From NCBI GenBank assembly GCA_039029455.1, contig JBCCGE010000084.1, positions 1-13,990 on the forward strand: DNA of 13,990 bases, written 5' to 3'. Below the pieces are notes generated by a model, which searched no databases, was not told the DNA's origin, and saw only the letters and a program-made list of their open reading frames with translations. A program made the translations under genes and the position numbers. This DNA comes from JBCCGE01 sp039029455 (GTDB taxonomy: Bacteria; Pseudomonadota; Gammaproteobacteria; Arenicellales; Poriferihabitantaceae). Positions 5,774 to 12,936 of the stretch are shown here, one piece after another (position 1 is the stretch's first letter; every line of letters starts with the position of its first letter).

Positions 5774-7015
5774 TCAGCGAGTATTCGCCAGTTTCCGAAC
5801 CGATGGGCTCGCGGAGACAAATTTTTCATGCACATACTTCTCATGATTTTCTTCCACCGTCGAGAGATCATAGGTGTAGTTCACCATGACGCCGCGTGAT
5901 TGCGACACCCCAAGCTCAGACTGATTCGCGTTCAGATTGATTCGCTCAAGTCGAGCACCATTTCGCAGATGAAAACGTGCGACCGGGTCGAGCGGTTCGT
6001 GATCGTCATTCTTCTCATCCACCAGAAACCTGGCCGCAAGATTTTCCAGATTCCCGTCGGCGTCATCCGACTCACTGGTTTCGATCCAGCGGACCAGGCC
6101 CGGAACCGGGGAAAGCGTCGCAAAGGTTTTAAGCTGGTGCAATTCACTCTTCAGATGATTGGCCACATGCTTGATCAGGAAATTGCCGAATGAGACGCCG
6201 GACAAACCTTTGTGGCAATTGGAAATGGAATAGAAGATCGCCGCGGTGGCTCGTTCCGCGCCAACCTCATGTCGTTCTGAGCCTAAAATTTCCTCAATCT
6301 GACGAGGTACGGCGTCCATCAATGCGACCTCAACAAATACCAGCGGCTCATCAGCCATCGCTGGATGAAAAAAGGCATAACATCTCCTATCCTCAGGCTG
6401 CAGTCTTTGTTTAAGTTCTCGCCAACTGCCAATTTCGTGCACGGCCTCGTAGGCGATAATTTTCTCAAGAATATGGGCCGGAGAGTTCCAGGTGATCGGT
6501 TTCAGCGAGAGAAACCCGGGGTTAAACCAGGACGTCAGCAAACGACGAAAGTCCACATCCATTTTTTTCAAATCCGGATTATCTCGACTGACCCGACGTA
6601 ACTTTTCGCGCATTTTGACCAGCCGCAATGTGCCCTCCGGCGCCATGTTCAGCCGTTGCAGAAACTTTTGTCGTTGTGGCTCGGCGGCCTGTAGCAACTG
6701 TTCAAATACAAGCGGATCAGATGACTGGGCATATTGGTGTCCAAGCTCACCGATTCTTTCGACATCAAGGTCATACGACGTATTCAGTAAGTCGAAAAAT
6801 ACTGCGGCTCCGTCATCATCCAGCCTCTCAAATTCACTCAGTACACGATCTGCGATTAAATAGCTGGAGTACTCACCTTCAGATTCCATCATCAGACGTG
6901 ACAATTCCTCTATAGACTTGTCCTCGCCCAAAAGGTAATTTCGTACGCTCGAAGGAACCCAGCTGACTCGTCGCAGCGCCGGCACCAGATCCTGAAAAAT
7001 TCCGGGTTTGTTCAT
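5774..7015 (-). CDS. Malonyl-CoA decarboxylase
   Basis: A 413-residue protein that converts malonyl-CoA to acetyl-CoA and CO2, probably in the cytoplasm. The N-terminal two fifths are the helical domain of the family. The C-terminal catalytic domain, with the acetyltransferase-like fold, shows 'CYAFFHPAMADEPLVFVEVA' (212-231), 'FYSISNCHKGLSGVSFGNFL' (261-280) with the conserved Ser at 263/265, 'TFATLSPVPGLVRW' (297-310) and 'PVARFHLRNGARLERIN' (344-360), where H349 corresponds to the catalytic His of the human enzyme. It ends with the usual '...ENHEKYV...' segment and is slightly shorter than many bacterial homologues. No malonyl-CoA synthetase, transporter or acetyl-CoA carboxylase gene is next to it; it stands alone between nrdJ and zf-CHCC, so its physiological source of malonyl-CoA is unclear. 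The ATG at 7013-7015 has only a weak ribosome site. Confidence 0.95.
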   Translation of the reverse strand: MNKPGIFQDLVPALRRVSWVPSSVRNYLLGEDKSIEELSRLMMESEGEYSSYLIADRVLSEFERLDDDGAAVFFDLLNTSYDLDVERIGELGHQYAQSSDPLVFEQLLQAAEPQRQKFLQRLNMAPEGTLRLVKMREKLRRVSRDNPDLKKMDVDFRRLLTSWFNPGFLSLKPITWNSPAHILEKIIAYEAVHEIGSWRELKQRLQPEDRRCYAFFHPAMADEPLVFVEVALMDAVPRQIEEILGSERHEVGAERATAAIFYSISNCHKGLSGVSFGNFLIKHVANHLKSELHQLKTFATLSPVPGLVRWIETSESDDADGNLENLAARFLVDEKNDDHEPLDPVARFHLRNGARLERINLNANQSELGVSQSRGVMVNYTYDLSTVEENHEKYVHEKFVSASPSVRKLANTR

Positions 7016-7045
7016 TGCTCAAATATATTTGTGCGGGTAATCATA

Positions 7046-7065
7046 TTCAATGTCTTTCAATGTCT
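7046..7065. repeat. Two tandem 10-base repeats upstream of malonyl-CoA decarboxylase
   Basis: TTCAATGTCT occurs twice head to tail, starting 31 bases before the decarboxylase start codon. A period of 10 bases puts both copies on one face of the helix. On the minus strand a TATGAT (possible -10) lies directly downstream. It could be a regulator site or simple slippage. Confidence 0.4.
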
Positions 7066-7212
7066 GTAAAAATTCCGGCTCGCTGTCGGCACCAAAACTT
7101 ACATCAGGACATCAACTCATCTCTACTCGGAAACGTATTCGCATACTGATTGACAAAGATAGCCCTGTGAACAGCCGACATTTCCAATTTACAACCCAAT
7201 GAACACAAATTT

Positions 7213-7428
7213 TCAGTGTCCAGCGGATAGCGGGCCGGTTAACACATAGACGGTTCCGCAATACGGACAGGCTTCTTCTCGAGTGTTTTCGATCGGCAAA
7301 TAGACCTTGGGATGGGAGTCCCAAAGCCTTTTATCGGGCATTGGACAGTGCAGTGGCAAATCCGCTGCGGTAACCTCTACCCGCTGCTGCGCGTTCGGCT
7401 GATCATTCCCTGACTCGGAATCAGACAT
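7213..7428 (-). CDS. Small zinc-finger protein, zf-CHCC family
   Basis: A 71-residue protein with LPLHCPMPDKRLWDSHPKVY (24-43) followed by EEACPYCGTVYVLTGP. The Cys, His, Cys, Cys set (C28, H39, C54, C57) matches the CHCC zinc-finger family, which also includes the mitochondrial complex I accessory subunit NDUFS6. The bacterial role is not known. Its ATG overlaps the end of ilvE by eight bases (7421-7428, ATGTCTGA), so it is translationally coupled to ilvE and belongs to that operon. The N-terminal 20 residues are polar and probably unstructured. The family assignment is confident; any function in metal handling or a partner complex would be a guess. Confidence 0.87.
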   Translation of the reverse strand: MSDSESGNDQPNAQQRVEVTAADLPLHCPMPDKRLWDSHPKVYLPIENTREEACPYCGTVYVLTGPLSAGH

Positions 7429-8341
7429 AGGTCAACCAATCAGTGTACGCCGGTATTCTTCCGTAAACTGCATCAAAGTATTTGCTTTGAATGTTCTCGG
7501 TAATCGGTCCCCGACCACCGGTTCCAATCTTTCGATTATCGAGTTCGCGAATCGGCGTGACTTCGGCGGCTGTGCCGGTGAAGAATGCCTCATCGCAAAT
7601 GTAGATTTCGTCGCGGGTTATTCGCTTCTCAACCAACTCGTAGCCTTCGTCTGCGATTATGCGCATGACTGTATTCCGCGTTATTCCATCGAGTGCGGAA
7701 GTCAGATCCGGGGTATAGATCACGCCATCTCTCACGACAAAAAGGTTTTCGCCCGAGCCTTCCATTACAAAACCATTGGTATCTAGCAACAGTGCTTCAT
7801 CGTATCCGGTATCAACCGCCTCCTGTAGTGCGAGAATGGAATTAATGTAATTGCCGTTGGCTTTAGCGCGACACATCGTTACGTTGACATGGTGGCGGGT
7901 ATACGATGACACCCTGACGCGGATTCCGCGCTCCATATTTTCCTCACCGAGGTATGCGCCCCACTCCCAGGCCGCGATGGAAAGATGGGTTTTAAGGTTA
8001 TCCGCGCGTATCCCCATACCCTCGGAACCGTAAAACGCCATCGGTCGAAGATACGCGGATTTCAGATTATTGCCTTTGACCACCTCAATCTGCGCCTGAC
8101 TCACCTCTTCATGAGAATATGGAATCTTCATGCCGAGAATATGGGCTGAACGAAACAGTCGGTCGGTGTGTTCGTGCAAGCGAAAAATAGCAGTCCCGCT
8201 GTCCGTTTTATAAGCCCGCACACCTTCGAAAACACCCAGACCGTAGTGCAATGTATGGGTCAACACGTGGACTTTGGCATCTCGCCAGTCCACCATCTTG
8301 CCATCCATCCAGATGACACCGTCTCGATCACTAAAGGACAT
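7421..8341 (-). CDS. ilvE: Branched-chain amino acid aminotransferase
   Basis: A 306-residue class IV PLP aminotransferase for the last step of Leu, Ile and Val synthesis and the first step of their breakdown, exchanging the amino group with glutamate/2-oxoglutarate. The catalytic Lys is K160 in 'MCRAKANGNYINSILALQEA'. Other family marks are 'THTLHYGLGVFEGVRAY' (28-44), 'YLRPMAFYG', EGSGENLF (194-201), 'LDGITRNTV' (217-225) for the PLP phosphate, and 'FFTGTAAEVTPI' (253-264). Length is nearly that of E. coli IlvE. GGAG sits ten bases before the ATG at 8339-8341. It lies 79 bases after glnE and overlaps the zinc-finger gene. A likely own promoter covers the glnE stop codon. Confidence 0.97.
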   Translation of the reverse strand: MSFSDRDGVIWMDGKMVDWRDAKVHVLTHTLHYGLGVFEGVRAYKTDSGTAIFRLHEHTDRLFRSAHILGMKIPYSHEEVSQAQIEVVKGNNLKSAYLRPMAFYGSEGMGIRADNLKTHLSIAAWEWGAYLGEENMERGIRVRVSSYTRHHVNVTMCRAKANGNYINSILALQEAVDTGYDEALLLDTNGFVMEGSGENLFVVRDGVIYTPDLTSALDGITRNTVMRIIADEGYELVEKRITRDEIYICDEAFFTGTAAEVTPIRELDNRKIGTGGRGPITENIQSKYFDAVYGRIPAYTDWLTYV

Positions 8342-8364
8342 TATTTAATTTCTCCGCTGGGGTG

Positions 8365-8389
8365 CTGTCGACAGTCTGGAAAATCTGTC
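8365..8389. other. Inverted repeats in the ilvE leader
   Basis: GACAG (8370-8374) and CTGTC (8385-8389) can pair around a 10-base loop, while CTGTCGACAG (8365-8374) is a perfect palindrome sharing the same bases. The two could be alternative structures or a protein site. They lie between the predicted start of ilvE transcription and its ribosome site. No leader peptide rich in Leu, Ile or Val is visible. Confidence 0.35.
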
Positions 8390-8396
8390 AGCTCAG

Positions 8397-8425
8397 ATAT
8401 TTATTCAGCCAAAAATCCTTGTCAA
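8397..8425 (-). promoter_or_regulatory. Possible internal promoter for ilvE
   Basis: Minus strand: a perfect -35 TTGACA (8420-8425), in which TGA is the glnE stop codon, then 17 bases to AAATAT (8397-8402) or 16 to TAAATA. The -10 is weak (three of six either way). If used, transcription would begin near 8390, giving a leader of about 50 bases for ilvE. Confidence 0.45.
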
Positions 8426-11277
8426 CCAATTATTTGTGACCACAACAATTTTACCGCATCGCGATGTTCAACCATCTCTTGCTGCGGCACCAGCACATCC
8501 TGATCCATCAGTTTCAGCTCAAGCGTTCGCGCGAGATATAAAGACATCACATTCTCAAGCGTCTCTTTCTGAATATCATCGAGCAAATTTTCTGCATGCA
8601 GGCAGCCAATCAGCTCACGACTCTCACGCGGTTGCAGCAACGCACTGCAATCGCATGCATGCAGTAGTACCAGATACTGGAGAATAAATTCGATATCAAC
8701 CAGACCGCCGTAATCCAGCTTAAGGTCAAAAAGATCGTCATTTGAGCGACTGTTGTTGTCCACCATTTTTTTTCGCATCGTCCTTATTTCGTGCTGCAGC
8801 GACTCTTTTTCACGCGGCCGTTGCAGGACTCTGGAACGCACCGCTTCGAAAGCGTCACGAAACTCTTCATCGCCATACACCACCCGCGATCGCACCAGAG
8901 CCTGATGTTCCCAGGTCCAGGCGTGCTGCAACTGGTATTCAGCGAACGCGCGCATTGATGTAACCAGTGTTCCACTGCGTCCACTGGGGCGCAGCCGCAA
9001 ATCGATCTCGTAGAGCAGTCCCGCATGAGTTCGAGTCGTCAATTGATGTACAAACCGCTGACCGACTCGACTGAAAAAGTAATCGCAGTGGGTGGATTGG
9101 TTAACGTCATCGGGTGAGAGGAAGCCGATAACAACATCAAGATCGGAATGGTAACCCAGCTCAAAACTGGCAAATTTTCCATAGGCGATAACACCAGCCT
9201 GTGTCGGAGGGGGTCTCAGTTTTTTATTCACAGTTTCAATTGCCCGAGACATGCTGTTTCGCATCAGCACAGTCGCCAGATTCGTCAATGCGCGCATTAC
9301 AGTGATCGAATCTATTCGTTGATTGATATCCGCTGCCGCAATTCGGAGCACCTGACCGTGCATAAACTCCCGCTCAGCATTCATCAAACGCTCTTCATCG
9401 TCTGCATCCACATTCTTTAATCTGGACTCGAATTCCTCCACCAGACGGCTTTTGCTGTGTATAGACGCATCGTTTTCTGGTTGGATCAATTCATCCAAAA
9501 CCACCGGATTTTGTCCAATAAATCGGGACAGCCACGGACTCGCGGCACACAGATGGAGCAGTTGCCTCAGCGCCCGTGGATTTTCAATCAAGAGGCTCAG
9601 ATAAACCGAGCGTCGACCAATCGATTCAAGCACGGATATAAACGCCGCCAGCGAACGTGCTGAACGACTGTGATCGCCCGCCTGTTGCAAAGCCAGCGGC
9701 ATTAATCTGTCCAGTCGATCACGATCAACACTCGAGAAGGCCTGATAGAGTCTGCCGTCACGGAACTGGTGAACCAACGTAACAACCTGTTCGGGCAAAT
9801 CTATCCCGGAGTTGCCCAGAACCCGCGCACTGTCAGTGCTGGAGATCGTCTGATCCCAGACATCACGTAACGATTTCAACTCCGGGTCGGCGTCCGCATC
9901 TCTGACATCTGTTTGCATAATTCCGGCGAAAAGCCGCGCCACCAGTGTTCTGTGATAGTCCAGTGTTGCGAGGTATTCAGACCAGCAGATAAAACCCATT
10001 GACCGGGCCAGCCGCAGCCGTTCTGTTTCGCTCTTGGGCAGTAACTGGGTTTGTCGATCGCGCCACATTTGCACGCGGTGCTCACTGTTGCGCAAAAACC
10101 GGTACGCTGCCGTCAATTCAAGCTTGCATTGCTCTGAAATCACGTCAATTTCTGCAAGAGCAGCCACCGCCTGATAAAAGGATGGCGTGCGCAAAGAACC
10201 ATCTCGGCCACCGCGGATCAACTGGTAGCACTGCACGAAAAACTCTATTTCGCGAATGCCGCCAGAGCCGAGCTTAAGGTCCTGTTCCAGACCTCTTTTT
10301 TTTACCTGGGTCTGAATCATCTGCTTCATCTCACGAAGTGCATCAAACGCACCAAAATCCAGATACCGTCGGTAGACAAAGGGTCGCAACATATCAAGCA
10401 GCAATGCCCCGGAATCTTCACCTCCGGCCACCAGGCGCGCCTTTATCAGCGCATAGCGCTCCCAACTGCGTCCGTGAGTCTGGTAGTAGTGCTCCATCGC
10501 CGCAAACGACAGTGCAATCGGACCGCTGTCACCATTTGGTCGCAATCTCAGATCGACACGAAATACGAATCCATCCGAGGTTACCGTATCAAGCGCCTGA
10601 ACAAGTTTTCGCCCGAGTTTGATGAAGAACTCCTGATTGCTGACAGACCGCTCACCCTGCGCACCGCCAGAGGTGTCTCCGGAGCTGCCGAATGCCAGCA
10701 ACAAATCGATATCTGAAGAGTAATTGAGTTCGTTGCCGCCCAGCTTACCCAGTCCGAGCACGATCATTTCCACCGGCTGATCGTTGTCATCGAGTGGTTC
10801 ACCAAACCGCTCGACGAGTTCGAGATGATGAAAACCCAGAGCAGACCTAACACACAGATCGGCAAGTAGAGATACCGACTGCAAGGTCTCTTCCAGCTTC
10901 GCCTGTCCTGACAAATCTCGCCAGGCAATACGAACCATCTGTCGTCGCCTGAATCGTCTCAAACGCTGATGAAAGTTCGCTTCATCACAAGTGTGTTGCA
11001 ACCACTCTTCGGCTTCGGCTCTGAGCGCTGTCGGACAAACAGGCGAATCGACGATACCATCCGTGATCAGGTCAGCGACGAGCTCAGGTGCGCGGACAAA
11101 GCTGTGGGCGACAAACTCGCTGCAGGCCCAGACTGTTGCGGTGTCAGATCGGACGGACAGCGCGTCGCAGAGTGATGTCGGCGCCTTGGAGGCCGACATC
11201 TGTTGCCAAAAGCTGTGCGCCTCCGGTCGCAGTTCCGAAGGAAGTTCCAGAAAGCCTGGGGGAGGATCGAGTAGCAT
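8422..11277 (-). CDS. glnE: Glutamine synthetase adenylyltransferase/adenylyl-removing enzyme
   Basis: A 951-residue bifunctional enzyme that attaches AMP to, and removes it from, glutamine synthetase, switching its activity with nitrogen status under control of PII. It has two nucleotidyltransferase halves. The N-terminal adenylyl-removing domain carries 'GLGKLGGNELNYSSDIDLLL' (175-194) with the metal-binding D189/D191, then 'RVDLRLRPNGDSGPIALS' and 'KLGSGGIREIEFFVQ' (335-349). The C-terminal adenylylating domain carries 'AYGKFASFELGYHSDLDVVI' (698-717) with D712/D714, then 'YEIDLRLRPSGRSGTLVTS' and 'LDYGGLVDIEFILQYL'. Both active sites look intact and length equals the E. coli enzyme. The extreme N terminus is poorly conserved and the ribosome site before the ATG at 11275-11277 is weak, so the start is the least certain part. 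It is first in glnE-ilvE-zf-CHCC; a glnE-ilvE pair is also found in Pseudomonas. Confidence 0.96.
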   Translation of the reverse strand: MLLDPPPGFLELPSELRPEAHSFWQQMSASKAPTSLCDALSVRSDTATVWACSEFVAHSFVRAPELVADLITDGIVDSPVCPTALRAEAEEWLQHTCDEANFHQRLRRFRRRQMVRIAWRDLSGQAKLEETLQSVSLLADLCVRSALGFHHLELVERFGEPLDDNDQPVEMIVLGLGKLGGNELNYSSDIDLLLAFGSSGDTSGGAQGERSVSNQEFFIKLGRKLVQALDTVTSDGFVFRVDLRLRPNGDSGPIALSFAAMEHYYQTHGRSWERYALIKARLVAGGEDSGALLLDMLRPFVYRRYLDFGAFDALREMKQMIQTQVKKRGLEQDLKLGSGGIREIEFFVQCYQLIRGGRDGSLRTPSFYQAVAALAEIDVISEQCKLELTAAYRFLRNSEHRVQMWRDRQTQLLPKSETERLRLARSMGFICWSEYLATLDYHRTLVARLFAGIMQTDVRDADADPELKSLRDVWDQTISSTDSARVLGNSGIDLPEQVVTLVHQFRDGRLYQAFSSVDRDRLDRLMPLALQQAGDHSRSARSLAAFISVLESIGRRSVYLSLLIENPRALRQLLHLCAASPWLSRFIGQNPVVLDELIQPENDASIHSKSRLVEEFESRLKNVDADDEERLMNAEREFMHGQVLRIAAADINQRIDSITVMRALTNLATVLMRNSMSRAIETVNKKLRPPPTQAGVIAYGKFASFELGYHSDLDVVIGFLSPDDVNQSTHCDYFFSRVGQRFVHQLTTRTHAGLLYEIDLRLRPSGRSGTLVTSMRAFAEYQLQHAWTWEHQALVRSRVVYGDEEFRDAFEAVRSRVLQRPREKESLQHEIRTMRKKMVDNNSRSNDDLFDLKLDYGGLVDIEFILQYLVLLHACDCSALLQPRESRELIGCLHAENLLDDIQKETLENVMSLYLARTLELKLMDQDVLVPQQEMVEHRDAVKLLWSQIIG

Positions 11278-11299
11278 GGCTGCGGACTCTGATTCAGCT

Positions 11300-11341
11300 C
11301 GCCGTCGCCATTTTTGTAAACTTCATGGCGATCTATCGGCG
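11300..11341 (-). other. Bulged hairpin ahead of glnE
   Basis: TCGCCAT (11305-11311 on the plus strand) pairs with ATGGCGA (11325-11331). CGCCG (11300-11304) and CGGCG (11337-11341) extend the stem after a five-base bulge on one side. It lies in the 82-base gap between the M48 gene and glnE, 23 bases before the glnE ATG. No T-run follows on the minus strand, so a leader structure or processing site is more likely than a terminator. Confidence 0.4.
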
Positions 11342-11359
11342 CTGATCACAGCCTCATGA

Positions 11360-12799
11360 TCAACGAATAATTTTGATCAACTGGCCGTTTTCGGGCTCGC
11401 CATCCGGATACAAACCGTTAATTAGCCGGAGTTGCTCTTCTCCATACTTGCCGAGTTTTAGTCTCGAGGCCAGTCGCGACATGGAATCGCCGCCCCTGAC
11501 CCTGTAGATCTTCAACTTCTTGGCCGTAGCGAGCTTACGCTCGTCTCTGTCCAGTCGTCGGAAGCTGTCGAGAGTGTCGAAGAATTCAGTGTCCGGTATT
11601 CTGTTCTTGGAAAATGCAGACAACACAAATGCCCGACCATCGTGCACGATTGTGCCGACGCGAATAGGCCGGTTGTCACCAAACGGTGTTTGTCCTCGAA
11701 CAACGGCAGTGAACCGGTTTCCACTGAGGTTTTGTCCCTGTTGGATATTGCGAAACTTTCTACGCATGAATTGTGCGGCGGACTCATTACCCTGCAGTTT
11801 CTCAAGCTGCAGTATCATCGCGGCACCCCGACCGGGCTTGATCGTCACCAGTTGCGAAGGCTGATTGTCAATTTGCCAGCCCCGCGGCAGTGCCAGAGTG
11901 AAATCGAGACTCTTGTGGTAAAACCGGCTGTCGCGAAGAATGCCCTGCTCTTCGCTATTGCCAAACGTAACCCCATCCATCAATCGCAGAAAATCCTCAG
12001 GATTGGTCACTTCTGCATCGGGATTCTTGTACTGCTCCGCGGCTTTGATAACGGTCTGCAGTCTCTGATCATTGCGCGGATGTGTTGAGTAAACGCCGTG
12101 ATAGTTTCGCGGTCTTCGATTTTCCTCCTTTGCCCGTTGAATCTCGAATTCTTCCTGGTCTTTGAGGATTCCAATCACGCCCAGCATCTGTTCAGGATCA
12201 TAGCCTATCCGGGCCAGATATTCGGCGCCGAGTCGGTCTGCTTCAAGCTCGTGACTTCGTCCATAACCACTGGTCAAAGCACTGGCCGCCTGACCGATGG
12301 CCTGCGCCGCTGCACGCCTCCCCGTAAGAATCGCAACACCCATACTGACCAGTCCCGCTCCGGTCTGTGCGGTCTGCTGCCGAACACTGTGCCGCGCTGT
12401 AACATGGCCGATTTCGTGTCCCAGTACACCTGCAAGCTCTTCTTCGCTGTTCATGTAGGACATGATGCCGCGTGTAATGTAGATGTATCCGCCAGGCAAA
12501 GCGAAAGCGTTGACCTCGGGTGAATCGAGAACAGTAAACGAGAAATCGAGGTGGCTCCGATGGCTGGCATCGGCCAGTCGCTGTCCGAGTGCCGACACGT
12601 AATTCTGCAGTTCCTTATCGTTGTAAACCGGATACTGCTGCAATACCTGCCTATGGTGCTTCCGACCCAGTTCGATTTCCTGCGATTCGCTCATAAGCAC
12701 GATATCTGAGCGACCCGTTACCGGGTTGGTTGCACAGCCTGAAATTATCGTCAGTATCAGGACAAGGAATATGCCCCGAAATGCTTCAATCCGATTCAT
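11360..12799 (-). CDS. M48-family metalloprotease lipoprotein with C-terminal LysM-like domain
   Basis: A 479-residue zinc protease predicted to be anchored to the outer membrane facing the periplasm. Residues 1-22 are a lipoprotein signal with lipobox ISGC (C22). The peptidase domain has HEIGH (H128, E129, H132), the third zinc ligand E184 in HELEAD, and H240 in STHPRNDQRL, as in BepA, which degrades or helps fold outer-membrane proteins. Instead of BepA's TPR tail, residues about 290-420 form a separate domain of unknown role ('LDFTLALPRGWQIDNQPSQL') and 429-479 resemble a LysM ('KIYRVRGGDSMSRLASRLKL'), which would bind peptidoglycan. The ATG at 12797-12799 has no strong ribosome site but puts the signal peptide in the right place. 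glnE follows after 82 bases, so read-through is possible. BepA-like quality control is inference; substrates are unknown. Confidence 0.93.
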   Translation of the reverse strand: MNRIEAFRGIFLVLILTIISGCATNPVTGRSDIVLMSESQEIELGRKHHRQVLQQYPVYNDKELQNYVSALGQRLADASHRSHLDFSFTVLDSPEVNAFALPGGYIYITRGIMSYMNSEEELAGVLGHEIGHVTARHSVRQQTAQTGAGLVSMGVAILTGRRAAAQAIGQAASALTSGYGRSHELEADRLGAEYLARIGYDPEQMLGVIGILKDQEEFEIQRAKEENRRPRNYHGVYSTHPRNDQRLQTVIKAAEQYKNPDAEVTNPEDFLRLMDGVTFGNSEEQGILRDSRFYHKSLDFTLALPRGWQIDNQPSQLVTIKPGRGAAMILQLEKLQGNESAAQFMRRKFRNIQQGQNLSGNRFTAVVRGQTPFGDNRPIRVGTIVHDGRAFVLSAFSKNRIPDTEFFDTLDSFRRLDRDERKLATAKKLKIYRVRGGDSMSRLASRLKLGKYGEEQLRLINGLYPDGEPENGQLIKIIR

Positions 12800-12840
12800 C
12801 TGTATTTGGCGCCATCCGGCGATTGATTGTTTGACTCACC

Positions 12841-12846
12841 ATTATA
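12841..12846 (-). promoter_or_regulatory. -10 element for the M48 protease gene
   Basis: A perfect TATAAT on the minus strand, 42 bases before the ATG, predicts a start near 12834. No good -35 lies at the usual distance, so it may need an activator or be weak. Confidence 0.45.
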
Positions 12847-12900
12847 CCGTCTGGTCTGAGAGTGCCGAGCTTTCGCGTTCACTTCGTAATCAGCCGGCAA

Positions 12901-12909
12901 TGTTATGAT
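12901..12909 (+). promoter_or_regulatory. Extended -10 for the DUF482 gene
   Basis: TGTTATGAT on the plus strand is a TGn-extended -10 (TATGAT, five of six matches), 27 bases before the proposed GTG start. No clear -35 is seen, which extended -10 promoters tolerate. It is divergent from the M48 promoter within the 137-base gap. Confidence 0.4.
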
Positions 12910-12936
12910 CACATCACCCACTCTGATTATTTTGCT

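Noticed and set aside
5676..5830. Possible frameshift at the end of malonyl-CoA decarboxylase, because a second minus-strand frame stays open past its stop
   Set aside because: The annotated frame ends with the family's usual C-terminal pattern; the other frame has no recognisable homology.
7112..7324. Minus-strand 70-codon open frame overlapping the zinc-finger gene
   Set aside because: Out-of-frame shadow of the zf-CHCC gene.
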